The notes under the pieces: generated by a model | Told to the model about the DNA's origin: nothing | Databases searched by the model: none | What the model saw: only the letters and a program-made list of their open reading frames with translations | Translations under genes and position numbers: made by a program | Shown here: positions 10,542-18,693 of the stretch, piece after piece | Layout: each line of letters starts with the position of its first letter | How positions within the stretch are numbered: position 1 is the first letter of the stretch | Assembly: GCF_003046175.1 (NCBI RefSeq) | Contig: NZ_PZZM01000001.1 | Coordinates: 2,683,001-2,747,000 of the forward strand | DNA from: Bosea sp. 124 | Lineage (GTDB): Bacteria; Pseudomonadota; Alphaproteobacteria; Rhizobiales; Beijerinckiaceae | Length of the DNA: 64,000 bases | Direction of reading: 5' to 3'

Positions 10542-10699
10542 CGCGGGGAACCCCTCTCCCGGGAGAGGGGCAGGGGTGAGGGGTCGGCCATTTGACGTTT
10601 GGCCGCTACCTCACCGCTTCCTCGCTTCGAGGTGGAGATAACTGGTTCCAGGGCCTACACCTCACCCTGCCATCTCCTTACAGGAGAGGGTTCCCCGCG
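10542..10699. repeat. Long-range inverted repeat pair
   Basis: A ~39-bp arm (10542-10580, beginning cgcggggaacccctctcc) is repeated in inverted orientation at 10660-10699 (ending gagggttccccgcg), with some mismatches and an ~80-bp spacer. The left arm also contains its own cccctctcccgggagagggg palindrome. The pair occupies most of the 222-bp gap between the solute-binding protein promoter and the end of the uronate operon. It resembles a paired REP/MITE-like element and carries no ORF. Confidence 0.65.
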
Positions 10700-10721
10700 C
10701 TCTGCGTTTCCCAGCTGCGTC

Positions 10722-12191
10722 CTAATTCAGCGAAGCCGCGGTCGCCTTGGCACCCTTCTCGAACAGCGCCGCCAGATGCCGCTCGACCGGCCTGGTGAAG
10801 CGTTCCTCGCGGGGCAGGTCGCTGCCGAAGATCGCCTCGATGCCGAGCAGGGCTTGGCTCAGGGCCGCAGCGTTGCGGCCGGCAGCCTTCGCCCTCGTCG
10901 CGAACTCCGCTGCCAGCGGATCGCGGAGATCGATCGCCGCGCCGGTCTCGTCGGTCCCGCTGACATAGCGCATCCAGGCAGCGACGCCGAGCGCGAGATG
11001 GTCGATTGGAGCGCCGGCCTTGAGCCGCTCGCGAATGGTGCCGAGCAGGCGCTGCGGCAGCTTTTGTGAGCCATCCATGGCGATCTGCCAGGTGCGATGG
11101 CGGATGGCGGGGTTGCGGAAGCGGGTCAGCAGCGCCTCGGCATAGTCCGCCAGCACGACGCCCTGCGGAGCCGGAACGGTCGGGATGATCTCGGCCCAGA
11201 GCCCTTGGAGGAAGCGGGCGAGGACGGCATTGCCGCTGGCCTCGGCAACGGTTTCGTGGCCGGCGAGATAACCGAGATAGGCGAGGCTGGAATGGGCGCC
11301 GTTGAGCATCCGCAGCTTCATGAACTCGAAAGGCGCGACCTCGGTGACCATCTGCGCGCCGACGCGATCCCAGGCCGGGCGGCCCGCCGCGAAGACGTCC
11401 TGGATCGCCCATTGCCGGAAGGGCTCGCCGATGACGGGGGCGGCGTCCTCGACGCCGATGAGCCGGGAGACTTCGGCGATGTCGGCCTCGGTCGTCGCCG
11501 GCACGATGCGGTCGACCATCGTTGCGGGGAAGGCGCCGTTGGCGTCGATCCACTGGCTGAGCGCGTCATCGCTCAGCGCCGCGAAATCGCGGACGAGGCC
11601 GCGCAGCACGCCGCCATTATGGGGGAGGTTGTCGCAGCTCAGCGCCGTGAACGGCCCAAGCCCCGCCGTGCGACGTGCCTTCAACCCGGCGACGATGATG
11701 CCGACGGCCGAGCGCGGCGCCAGCGGGTTGGCGAGGTCGTGGACGATGTCGGGATGGTCGGCCTTCAGCCGGCCGGTGGCGGGGTCGTGGCAGTAGCCCT
11801 TCTCCGTCACGGTCAGCGACACGATGCGCGTTTCCGGAGCGGCCAGGCGCGCGATCAGTGCGGCCGGATTTTCCGGCGCCACGAGGACCTCACCGACGCA
11901 GCCGATGATGCGCAGTTCCGGGCCGGCCGGCGCGCGCTTCAGCAGGGTGTAGAGTCCGTCCTGCGGCTTCAGCCGGTCGCGCTGGTCGGGGCGCTGCAGG
12001 CTTGCGCCGGTGACGCCCCAGGCGCCGAAGTCCAGCTCCAGCGCATCCTCGGTGTACTCGCAGAGATGGGCGCGGGCGAAGGCGCCCAAGCCCAGATGGA
12101 CGATGCCCGGCGCCAGTGTCGCGCGGTCATAGGCGGGGCGGCGAACCGCCGCGGGCAGGGAGGACAGCGTCCTCGTCGTCAGTCTCGTCAA
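10722..12191 (-). CDS. uxuB: Mannitol dehydrogenase family oxidoreductase, probable D-fructuronate reductase
   Basis: This 489-aa long-chain dehydrogenase matches the mannitol/mannonate dehydrogenase family: N-terminal NAD-binding 'IVHLGLGAFARAHL', central 'SCDNLPHNGGVLRGLV', and C-terminal helical domain with 'LRMLNGAHSSLAYLG'. The family includes mannitol 2-dehydrogenase, tagaturonate reductase and fructuronate reductase. Being last in an operon with uxaC, it most probably reduces D-fructuronate to D-mannonate. The start is a TTG at 12191 whose TTGA overlaps the dctM stop, implying translational coupling; the in-frame ORF upstream is dctM read in another frame. Assignment to fructuronate rather than tagaturonate is inference. 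Confidence 0.83.
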   Translation of the reverse strand: MTRLTTRTLSSLPAAVRRPAYDRATLAPGIVHLGLGAFARAHLCEYTEDALELDFGAWGVTGASLQRPDQRDRLKPQDGLYTLLKRAPAGPELRIIGCVGEVLVAPENPAALIARLAAPETRIVSLTVTEKGYCHDPATGRLKADHPDIVHDLANPLAPRSAVGIIVAGLKARRTAGLGPFTALSCDNLPHNGGVLRGLVRDFAALSDDALSQWIDANGAFPATMVDRIVPATTEADIAEVSRLIGVEDAAPVIGEPFRQWAIQDVFAAGRPAWDRVGAQMVTEVAPFEFMKLRMLNGAHSSLAYLGYLAGHETVAEASGNAVLARFLQGLWAEIIPTVPAPQGVVLADYAEALLTRFRNPAIRHRTWQIAMDGSQKLPQRLLGTIRERLKAGAPIDHLALGVAAWMRYVSGTDETGAAIDLRDPLAAEFATRAKAAGRNAAALSQALLGIEAIFGSDLPREERFTRPVERHLAALFEKGAKATAASLN

Positions 12192-13468
12192 CGGAATGCG
12201 CCCGGTAGCCAGAGGGAGAAGGCGGGAACGTAGGTGACGAGCAGCAGGACCGCAACGCTGGCGCCGTAGAACGGCCAGATCGTCCGCATGCTCTCGCTGA
12301 TCGAGACCTTGCCGATGGCGCAGGCGACGAACTGGACCGAGCCGACCGGCGGCGTGTTCAGGCCGATGCCGGCGTTGAGGATCAGGATCACGCCGAAATG
12401 CACGGGATCGACGCCTATGGCCTTGACCACGGGCAGGAAGATCGGTGTGCAGATGATGATCATCGGCGCCATGTCCATGAAGGTGCCGAGTACCAGCAGG
12501 ATGACGTTGATGAGCAGCAGGATCATCAGCGGATTGCTCGAGATCGACTGCATCAGTTCGATCGTCGCCTTGGGGACCTCGAGGAAGGCCATCAGCCAAC
12601 CGAAGGAGCTCGCCGCGCCAATGACGAGCAGCACCATCGCGGTGGTGCGGACGGCGCCGAGCGTGGCATGGGTGAAGCCCTTCAGGTCGAGCCCGCGATA
12701 GACGAAGATCGTGACCAGCAACGCGTAGATCACGGCGACGCAAGAGGATTCAGTCGCGGTGAAGACGCCCGAGCGGACGCCGCCGAATATGATGCCGATC
12801 AGCAGGATGCCGGGCAGCGCCGCGACGAAGAAGCGCGCGACGGCGAGGAAGCCGGGGAACACGTCCGCCGGATAGCCGCGCCGGACTGCGACGGCCCAGG
12901 CGGCGATCATCAGCGCCAGGCACAGCATCAGGCCGGGCACGACGCCGGCGGTGAAGAGGTCGGCGATCGAGATCGTGCCGCCCGCCGCCAGCGAGTAGAT
13001 GATCATGTTGTGCGAAGGCGGGATCAGCAGCGCGATGATCGCGGCATTGGCGGTGACGTTGACGGCGTAATCGGCGGCATAGCCGCGCTTGACCATCTGC
13101 GGGATCATGATGCCGCCGACGGCCGATGCGTCCGCCACGGCCGAGCCGGAGATGCCGCCGAAGAGCGTGCAGGTGATGACGTTGACCTGTCCCAGGCCGC
13201 CGCGCAGATGCCCGACGAGCGAGGCGGCGAACTGGATGAGGCGGTCGGCGATGCCGCCGCGGATCATCAGGTCGCCCGAATAGATGAAGAACGGGATCGC
13301 CAGCATGGCGAAAGCGTTCATGCCGGTCGACATCTGCTGGAAGACGACGACCGGCGGAATGCCGATATAGAGCACGGTCGCCATCGAGGAGAGGCCGAGG
13401 CAGAACGCGACCGGCACGCCCATCAGCAGGAGCAGGGCGAAGGAGGTGAAGAGGATCGTGATGGCCAT
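12188..13468 (-). CDS. dctM: TRAP transporter large permease (DctM)
   Basis: This 426-aa integral membrane protein with 11-12 hydrophobic spans is a TRAP DctM subunit, the ion-coupled channel that accepts substrate from the periplasmic DctP. Diagnostic segments are 'PFFIYSGDLMIRGGIADRL', 'GGISGSAVADASAVGGIMIP' and 'IPPSHNMIIYSLAAGG'. It starts 3 bp after dctQ and overlaps uxuB by 4 bp. Its place in a uronate operon suggests transport of hexuronates or unsaturated uronates. Confidence 0.93.
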   Translation of the reverse strand: MAITILFTSFALLLLMGVPVAFCLGLSSMATVLYIGIPPVVVFQQMSTGMNAFAMLAIPFFIYSGDLMIRGGIADRLIQFAASLVGHLRGGLGQVNVITCTLFGGISGSAVADASAVGGIMIPQMVKRGYAADYAVNVTANAAIIALLIPPSHNMIIYSLAAGGTISIADLFTAGVVPGLMLCLALMIAAWAVAVRRGYPADVFPGFLAVARFFVAALPGILLIGIIFGGVRSGVFTATESSCVAVIYALLVTIFVYRGLDLKGFTHATLGAVRTTAMVLLVIGAASSFGWLMAFLEVPKATIELMQSISSNPLMILLLINVILLVLGTFMDMAPMIIICTPIFLPVVKAIGVDPVHFGVILILNAGIGLNTPPVGSVQFVACAIGKVSISESMRTIWPFYGASVAVLLLVTYVPAFSLWLPGAFR

Positions 13469-13471
13469 CGA

Positions 13472-14011
13472 TCAGGCCTCCCCGCCGAGGCCGTTGGCGT
13501 TTAGTGGCATGGGCGCGAGCTCCTCGCCCGTGAAGAACAGCAGCAGCTTCTCGATCGAGAACAACGCGATCAGGCTGCCGCCCGCGATGATCGGGACATA
13601 GTCCCAGCCCTTGGAGATGCCGATCATCGGCAGCCGGTCGCTCCAGACCTTGGCTGCGAGCTCGGTGCCGTACCAGACCATCGCGAAGGCGAAGAGCGTG
13701 ACCAGCGCCTCGTTGGCGATGATGAGCGCGGCTTTCCATCGACCGCGCGTGTAGTGCAGCCCGACATCGAAGCCCATATGGTCGAGCTCGCGGACGCCGA
13801 CAGAACCGCCGAGCAGGATGAACCAGAGCATGAGGAACAGTGAGACCGGCTCGCCCCAGGTCGGGGTGGCGTTCAGGATGTAGCGTCCGAAGACCGTCCA
13901 GGCGACGATCGCCGTCATCGCGATCAGGCCCAGCCCGGCCGCCAGCAGGGCGATCAGGCTGAGGCGCGCATTGATGCGCGTGAGCATCCGGGCAAAACCG
14001 GTCATGGACAT
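13472..14011 (-). CDS. dctQ: TRAP transporter small permease (DctQ)
   Basis: This 179-aa protein has four predicted transmembrane helices and the DctQ pattern ('TVFGRYILNATPTWGEPVSLFLMLWFILLGG', shown here by its first 20 residues only in family alignments, with the conserved W-x-E pair). It pairs with DctM, whose gene follows after 3 bp, and stabilises the permease. A 71-bp gap containing a GC-rich stem-loop separates it from dctP. Confidence 0.88.
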   Translation of the reverse strand: MSMTGFARMLTRINARLSLIALLAAGLGLIAMTAIVAWTVFGRYILNATPTWGEPVSLFLMLWFILLGGSVGVRELDHMGFDVGLHYTRGRWKAALIIANEALVTLFAFAMVWYGTELAAKVWSDRLPMIGISKGWDYVPIIAGGSLIALFSIEKLLLFFTGEELAPMPLNANGLGGEA

Positions 14012-14040
14012 GTCCTGGCGTTCGGGCTGGAAACGAAAAC

Positions 14041-14064
14041 GGGCGGCGGGGAAGGCCGCCGCCC
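14041..14064 (-). terminator. Intra-operon stem-loop between dctP and dctQ
   Basis: A perfect 9-bp GC stem (gggcggcgg / ccgccgccc) with a 6-nt loop lies directly after the dctP stop and before dctQ. It has no T tract. Similar intercistronic hairpins are known to protect or attenuate mRNA so that the abundant binding protein is made in excess of its permease; that role here is inferred. Confidence 0.5.
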
Positions 14065-14082
14065 GGGATCAGATAAAGCGGA

Positions 14083-15063
14083 TTACTTGACCGCCTGGAT
14101 CTTGGCGACGAGGTCCTTGAGGGCCGCATCCGTGACGAACTTGTCGTAGACCGGCTTCATCGCGTCGATGAAGGGCTGCTTCTCGACCTTGTTGATCACG
14201 GCGCCGCCGGCCTTGACCTTGGCTTCGGAGGTCTTCTCGCGGGCGTCCCAGAGCTCGCGCATCTTGGCGACGGATTCCTTGGCCGCCACCTTCATGATCT
14301 CCTGGTCTTCCTTGGAGAGCTTGTCGAAGCTGCGCTTGGACATGACCAGCACTTCCGGCGACAGCGAATGCTCGGTCTCCGAGTAGAATTTCGAGACTTC
14401 GTAGTGCTTGGTCGACTCGTAGGACGGCCAGTTGTTCTCGGCGCCGTCGATCACGCCGGTCTGCAGGGCCGAATAGACCTCGCCGAAGGCCATCGGGGTG
14501 GCGTTGGCGCCGAGCGCCGAGACGAGCGCCACGAACATGTCCGACTGCTGCACGCGGATCTTCATGCCCTTCATGTCGGCGGGCGTGGTGATCGGGCGCT
14601 TGGAGTTGTAAAAGGAGCGCGAGCCGGAATCGTAGAAGGCGAGGCCGATCAGGTCGTGCTTCTCGAACTCCTTCAGGATGCCGTCGCCGATCGGGCCGTC
14701 CATGACCTTCCGCATGTGATCGACGGAGCGGAAGATGAAGGGCAGCGAGGGCACGTTGGTCGCCGGGATCAGGTTGTTGAACGGCGCCATGTTGATGCGG
14801 TTCAGGTCGATCACGCCGAAGCGGGTCTGCTCGATCGTGTCCTTTTCGTTGCCGAGCTGTGCCGAGTGGAAGACGTTGATCTTGATGCGGCCCTTGGTGC
14901 GCTCCTCCAGCAGCTTGCTGATGTGGCGAACTGCCTCGACCGTCGGATAGTCGGTCGGGTGGATGTCGGTCGAGCGCAGGGTGGTCTGGGCGCTGGCGCC
15001 GGTGGTGGCGGCTGCGAAGATGGCTGCGCTCGCGAGCGCGCTGAACATGCGTTTGGTGAGCAT
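14083..15063 (-). CDS. dctP: TRAP transporter substrate-binding protein (DctP)
   Basis: This 326-aa periplasmic protein has a signal peptide (residues 1-25, cleavage after 'TGASA') and the DctP fold: 'VFHSAQLGNEKDTIEQ' near residue 65, the conserved 'MKGMKIRVQQS' with the arginine that binds carboxylates, and 'VYSALQTGVIDGAEN' in the hinge. It captures the acid substrate and delivers it to DctQM. Stem-loops lie on both sides of the gene (15131-15156 and 14041-14064). Within this operon the ligand is expected to be a uronate; that is contextual. Confidence 0.92.
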   Translation of the reverse strand: MLTKRMFSALASAAIFAAATTGASAQTTLRSTDIHPTDYPTVEAVRHISKLLEERTKGRIKINVFHSAQLGNEKDTIEQTRFGVIDLNRINMAPFNNLIPATNVPSLPFIFRSVDHMRKVMDGPIGDGILKEFEKHDLIGLAFYDSGSRSFYNSKRPITTPADMKGMKIRVQQSDMFVALVSALGANATPMAFGEVYSALQTGVIDGAENNWPSYESTKHYEVSKFYSETEHSLSPEVLVMSKRSFDKLSKEDQEIMKVAAKESVAKMRELWDAREKTSEAKVKAGGAVINKVEKQPFIDAMKPVYDKFVTDAALKDLVAKIQAVK

Positions 15064-15130
15064 GGTGGTTGTCCTCTCCCGTTTTATGATGGCGCCGGGT
15101 TTTTCCGGTCGTTCTTGTCCCGTGATGGGA

Positions 15131-15156
15131 GCCTTGCCGGCGGTGGCCGGCAGGGC
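15131..15156 (-). terminator. Stem-loop between kdgF and dctP
   Basis: An 11-bp stem including one G-U pair (core tgccggc / gccggca, loop ggtg) lies just downstream of the kdgF stop in the 101-bp gap before dctP. It could end part of the upstream transcript or stabilise the 5' end of the dctP message. No T tract follows. Confidence 0.45.
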
Positions 15157-15164
15157 GGTCTCGT

Positions 15165-15506
15165 CTAGAGAAATTCGCTGCGCATCGGCGTGAAGGAATC
15201 GATAAGCTGCCCCGCCTCGACCGCGGTGACGCCGTGGACGAGGTCGGCGGGCACGAAGAAGGTGTCGCCGGTGACGAGCCGCTCGGTCCTGCCATCGATC
15301 GTGACGTCGAAGACGCCACTCTCGACATAGGACGCCTGGCGGTGCGGATGCTGGTGCGGCTTGCCGATGGCGCCTGCCTCGAAGACCACGCGCACGACCA
15401 TCAGGTCACGGCCATAGGCCATGATCTTGCGCTTGACGCCGGGCTCGGTGGGCTCCCAGGCGATGTCGGCCTCGTGCTGGAAGAAGGTATCGAGATGATC
15501 GGTCAT
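15165..15506 (-). CDS. kdgF: Cupin-domain protein, KdgF-type unsaturated uronate hydrolase
   Basis: This 113-aa single-cupin protein has the metal-binding pattern 'KPHQHPHRQASYVESG' (His, His and Gln/Glu ligands) followed by 'GDTFFVPADLVHGV' with the last histidine. KdgF proteins linearise delta4,5-unsaturated galacturonate or mannuronate released by pectate or alginate lyases, feeding KduI. The start ATG at 15506 overlaps the kduD stop (ATGA), so the genes are translationally coupled. The position between kduD and the transporter genes supports the assignment. Confidence 0.88.
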   Translation of the reverse strand: MTDHLDTFFQHEADIAWEPTEPGVKRKIMAYGRDLMVVRVVFEAGAIGKPHQHPHRQASYVESGVFDVTIDGRTERLVTGDTFFVPADLVHGVTAVEAGQLIDSFTPMRSEFL

Positions 15507-16267
15507 CGGGCGAGCCAGCCTCCGTCGACGGGGATGACGGCGCCGTTCACGTAGGCTGCGGCGTCGCTTGCGAGGAACACGGCGGCACCGCCGATATCCG
15601 ACGGTCTGCCCCAGCGTCCGGCCGGGATGCGCGCGAGGATCGCGTCGTTGCGGTCCGGATCGGCGCGCAAGGCCTGCGTGTTGTTGCTCTCGATGTAGCC
15701 CGGCGCGATCGCGTTGACGTTGATGCCCTTCGCCGCCCATTCACAGGCCAGGAGCTTCGTCAGACCGGCGAGCCCGCTCTTGCTTGCCGTGTAGGAGGCG
15801 ACGCGGATGCCGCCCTGGAAGGCGAGCAGCGAAGCGATGTTGACGATGCGGCCGGTGCGGCCAGCGTCCACCGCCGATTTCGCGAAGGCCTGGGCCAGGA
15901 AGAACGTCGCCTTGAGGTTGACGTTCATGACCTCGTCCCAATCGCTTTCGCTGAAATCGAGGGCGTCGGCACGGCGGATGATGCCGGCGTTGTTGATCAG
16001 GATGTCGAGCGGGCCGGCGAGGTCGTTAGCCTGGTCGATCACGCGAGGCGCGATGCCCTGTTGCTGGAGGTCGACCTTGAGCGCGTGGCCGGCGCCGCCG
16101 GCTTCAGTGATCAACGCCTGCGTCTCGCCCATGTCGGAGCGCCCGGCCGCGATGACGGTTGCTCCGGCCTCAGCCAGCGCCAGCGCGATGCCCTGGCCGA
16201 TGCCGGTATTGGCGCCCGTCACCAGCGCCGTGCGCCCGGTCAGGCCGAAGGGCGAGGCCGCCGCCAT
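15503..16267 (-). CDS. kduD: 2-dehydro-3-deoxy-D-gluconate 5-dehydrogenase (KduD), SDR family
   Basis: This 254-aa short-chain dehydrogenase has the NAD(P) motif 'VTGANTGIG' (residues 17-24), 'INNAGI', and catalytic S146, Y159 and K163 ('YTASK'). KduD reduces 3-deoxy-D-glycero-2,5-hexodiulosonate to 2-keto-3-deoxygluconate in the cytoplasm. It lies directly after kduI (stop and start share one base, TGATG) and overlaps kdgF by 4 bp, so substrate supply and reduction are encoded together. Confidence 0.93.
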   Translation of the reverse strand: MAAASPFGLTGRTALVTGANTGIGQGIALALAEAGATVIAAGRSDMGETQALITEAGGAGHALKVDLQQQGIAPRVIDQANDLAGPLDILINNAGIIRRADALDFSESDWDEVMNVNLKATFFLAQAFAKSAVDAGRTGRIVNIASLLAFQGGIRVASYTASKSGLAGLTKLLACEWAAKGINVNAIAPGYIESNNTQALRADPDRNDAILARIPAGRWGRPSDIGGAAVFLASDAAAYVNGAVIPVDGGWLAR

Positions 16268-17115
16268 CAGCGCAGCGTATCCACGGGGGCGGCGTCCATG
16301 TCGGTGAACTCGACATTGTCGCCGGCCATGGCCCAGACGAAGGCATAGTTCGAGGTGCCGCAGCCGCAATGGATCGACCAGTTCGGCGCGATCACGGCCT
16401 GCTCGTTGGCGACGAGGAGGTGGCGGGTCTGGGTGGGCTCGCCCATGAAGTGGAAGACGCGGTGGGCCGGATCGAGGTTGAAGTAGAGATAGGCCTCCAT
16501 CCGCCGCGTATGGGTGTGGCAGGGCATCGAGTTCCAGACCGAGCCCGGCTCCAACGCCGTCATGCCCATGACGAGCTGGTTGGTGCCGGTCGTGTTCGGC
16601 ATGACATATTGCCGGATGGTGCGCTTGTTCGAGGTCTCGGCGGAGCCGAGATGCAGCGTATTGGCGTCCGACTGGCGGATGAGCTGGTGCGGCGCCTCGC
16701 GATGGGCCGGGGCGCTGGTCAGGTAGAATTTCGCCGGATTGGCGGCATCCGCGCTGGCGAAGAAGACCTCCTTCGCGCCGAGCCCGACATAAAGCGCGTC
16801 CAGGCTCGGCAGATCGAAGACCTTGCCGTCGACGGTGACGCTGCCGGCTCCGCCGATATTGATGACGCCGAGTTCGCGGCGCGCCAGGAAAAACGGCGTG
16901 CCGGTGGGCGCGAAGGGGGCGAGCGCCAGCGGCGTGGCCGTCGGCGTCGCGCCGCCGACGATCATGCGGTCGTAATGGCTGTAGGTCAGCGAGATCTCGC
17001 CCGGCACGAAGACGCGCTCGATCAGGAAATCCTCGCGCAGCGTTTCCGTGTCGTAGCCCTTCACGTCGCGCGGATGGGCGGCTTGGCGTTCGTCGATCAT
17101 CTTGGTCCCGGTCAC
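16267..17115 (-). CDS. kduI: 5-dehydro-4-deoxy-D-glucuronate isomerase (KduI)
   Basis: This 282-aa cupin-fold isomerase converts 5-keto-4-deoxyuronate to 3-deoxy-D-glycero-2,5-hexodiulosonate, the KduD substrate. Family segments include 'FVPGEISLTYSHYDRMIVGG', 'PCHTHTRRMEAYLYF' with zinc-ligand histidines, and 'IAPNWSIHCGCGTSNYAFVW'. Length matches the usual ~280 aa. The GTG start at 17115 overlaps the uxaC stop (GTGA); an ATG five codons further in is an alternative. Confidence 0.95.
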   Translation of the reverse strand: MTGTKMIDERQAAHPRDVKGYDTETLREDFLIERVFVPGEISLTYSHYDRMIVGGATPTATPLALAPFAPTGTPFFLARRELGVINIGGAGSVTVDGKVFDLPSLDALYVGLGAKEVFFASADAANPAKFYLTSAPAHREAPHQLIRQSDANTLHLGSAETSNKRTIRQYVMPNTTGTNQLVMGMTALEPGSVWNSMPCHTHTRRMEAYLYFNLDPAHRVFHFMGEPTQTRHLLVANEQAVIAPNWSIHCGCGTSNYAFVWAMAGDNVEFTDMDAAPVDTLR

Positions 17116-18518
17116 AGGCGATAGGCCTCCTTGGCCAGTCGATAGGCGAGGTCGTGGGCAACCTCCGCGGCCTCGTCCTCGTCAAGCCGGTGCTCGGCGA
17201 CGAGTTTGGCCAGGTAGGTGCAGTCGCAGCGGCGGGCGACGTCATGGCGCGCGGGGATCGACAGATAGGCGCGGGTGTCGTCGTTGAAGCCGACGGTGTT
17301 GTAGAAGCCGGCGGTCTCGGTTGTCAGTTCGCGGAAGCGCAGCATGGCTTCCGGCGCGTCGAGGAACCACCAGCCCGGTCCGAGCTTCAGCGCCGGGTAG
17401 TGGCCGGCGAGCGGAGCGAGCTCGCGCGAATAGCTGGTCTCGTCGAGGGTGAAGGCGATGACGGTCAGGTTCGGCTCGTTGCCGACCGCATCGAGCAGCG
17501 GCTTGAGCGCGGTGACATAATCCGTCTGGCGCGGGATGTCGGCGCCCATGTCGCGTCCGAAATGCTCGAACAGTGAGGCGTTGTGGTTGCGCGAGGAGCC
17601 GGGATGAATCTGCAGGACGAGCCCGTCATCCAGGCTCATCTTCGCCATCTCGGTCAGCATCTGGCCGCGGAAGAGATCGGCCTCGTCGGCCGAGACCGGG
17701 CCGGCGACGACCTTGGCGAACAGCGCCTTCGCATCCGCCTTCGAGAGGTTCGCTGTGCGGGCAGTGGCGTGGCCATGGTCGGAGGAGGTAGCGCCGCGCT
17801 GGCGGAAATAGTCGCGGCGCTGGCGGTGGGCGGCGAGATAGCCGCTCCAGCTCGCGACATCCTCACCCGTCAGCGCGCCGAACTGCTCGATATTGGCGGC
17901 GAAGCCCTCGAATTCAGGGTCGACAACGCTGTCGGGACGATAGGCGGTGACGACCTTGCCGCCCCAACCCGACGCCTTGATCATGTCGTGCCATTTCAGG
18001 TCGTCGAGCGCGCCTTCGGTGGTCGAGATCGCCTCGATCCTGAAGCGCTCGAACAGGGCGCGCGGGCGCAGCTCCGGCTCGTCCAGCTTCTCGGCGATGC
18101 GGTCGTAGATCCTGTCGGCATTCTCGGGCGAGAGCCGCTCGTTGATGCCGAAGACCGACGAGAGCGCGTGCTCGAACCAGAGCCGGGTCGGCGTGCCCCG
18201 AAACAGATACCAATGCTTGGCGAAGAGGCGCCAGACGGCGCGCGGATCGGTCTCGATCGCCCCGCCGTCCTTGCGGGGGATGCCGAGCTGTTCGAGCCGC
18301 ACGCCCTGCGAATAGAGCATGCGGAAAATGTAATGATCGGGCTTGACCAGCAGCGTCGCGGGATCGGGAAAGGGCTGGTCCTCGGCAAACCAGCGCGGAT
18401 CGGTGTGGCCATGCGGCGAGATGATCGGCAGGTCGCGAATCGTGGCGTAGAGCCGGCGGGCAATACCGCGCGTCACGGGGTCGGCGGGGAAGAGTCGATC
18501 ATCGTGAAGCAGCGTCAT
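17112..18518 (-). CDS. uxaC: Glucuronate isomerase (uronate isomerase UxaC)
   Basis: This 468-aa amidohydrolase-superfamily enzyme interconverts D-glucuronate and D-fructuronate, or D-galacturonate and D-tagaturonate. The metal motif HxH is H36/H38 in 'ISPHGHTDPRWF'. Other family segments are 'LQIHPGSSRNHN', 'GNEPNLTVIAFTLDE' and 'LGPGWWFLDAPEAM'. The ATG at 18518 has a good ribosome-binding site (gggag, 7-8 nt upstream); the frame is open further upstream without homology. It is the first gene of the uronate operon, read from the promoter at 18572-18599. Confidence 0.95.
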   Translation of the reverse strand: MTLLHDDRLFPADPVTRGIARRLYATIRDLPIISPHGHTDPRWFAEDQPFPDPATLLVKPDHYIFRMLYSQGVRLEQLGIPRKDGGAIETDPRAVWRLFAKHWYLFRGTPTRLWFEHALSSVFGINERLSPENADRIYDRIAEKLDEPELRPRALFERFRIEAISTTEGALDDLKWHDMIKASGWGGKVVTAYRPDSVVDPEFEGFAANIEQFGALTGEDVASWSGYLAAHRQRRDYFRQRGATSSDHGHATARTANLSKADAKALFAKVVAGPVSADEADLFRGQMLTEMAKMSLDDGLVLQIHPGSSRNHNASLFEHFGRDMGADIPRQTDYVTALKPLLDAVGNEPNLTVIAFTLDETSYSRELAPLAGHYPALKLGPGWWFLDAPEAMLRFRELTTETAGFYNTVGFNDDTRAYLSIPARHDVARRCDCTYLAKLVAEHRLDEDEAAEVAHDLAYRLAKEAYRL

Positions 18519-18571
18519 GCGGAACTCCCGGCAGCCTTCGGGCGGACCATAGGCGCCGCCGCGAGTTGGGG

Positions 18572-18599
18572 TCAATATACTAATATACTAGTATGTCAA
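18572..18599 (-). promoter_or_regulatory. Probable sigma70-type promoter of the uronate operon
   Basis: On the minus strand a consensus -35 box TTGACA (complement of 18594-18599) is followed after 16 nt by TATTGA (complement of 18572-18577) as -10, about 55 bp upstream of the uxaC start. On the plus strand the same stretch holds two TATACT boxes that could serve the divergent gntR gene. The spacer is filled by the palindrome described in the next entry. Confidence 0.6.
18578..18594. promoter_or_regulatory. Palindromic operator candidate for the GntR/FCD regulator
   Basis: The spacer of the uronate promoter contains tacta-N6-tagta (18578-18593) overlapping a perfect 10-bp palindrome atactagtat (18585-18594) and a tandem aatatact repeat. 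This AT-rich block stands out in otherwise GC-rich sequence. It lies between uxaC and the divergent GntR gene, where FadR-subfamily regulators commonly bind palindromes. Binding here would occlude both promoters. Confidence 0.6.
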
Positions 18600-18693
18600 A
18601 GAGGCCCGTGCTATCCGCAAAAGGGAGCAGGCGTCGCGACGTCTGGTCCCGACACGCGGCCTCTGGACGCGCGGGAGGAGCGAAGGCAGGACG

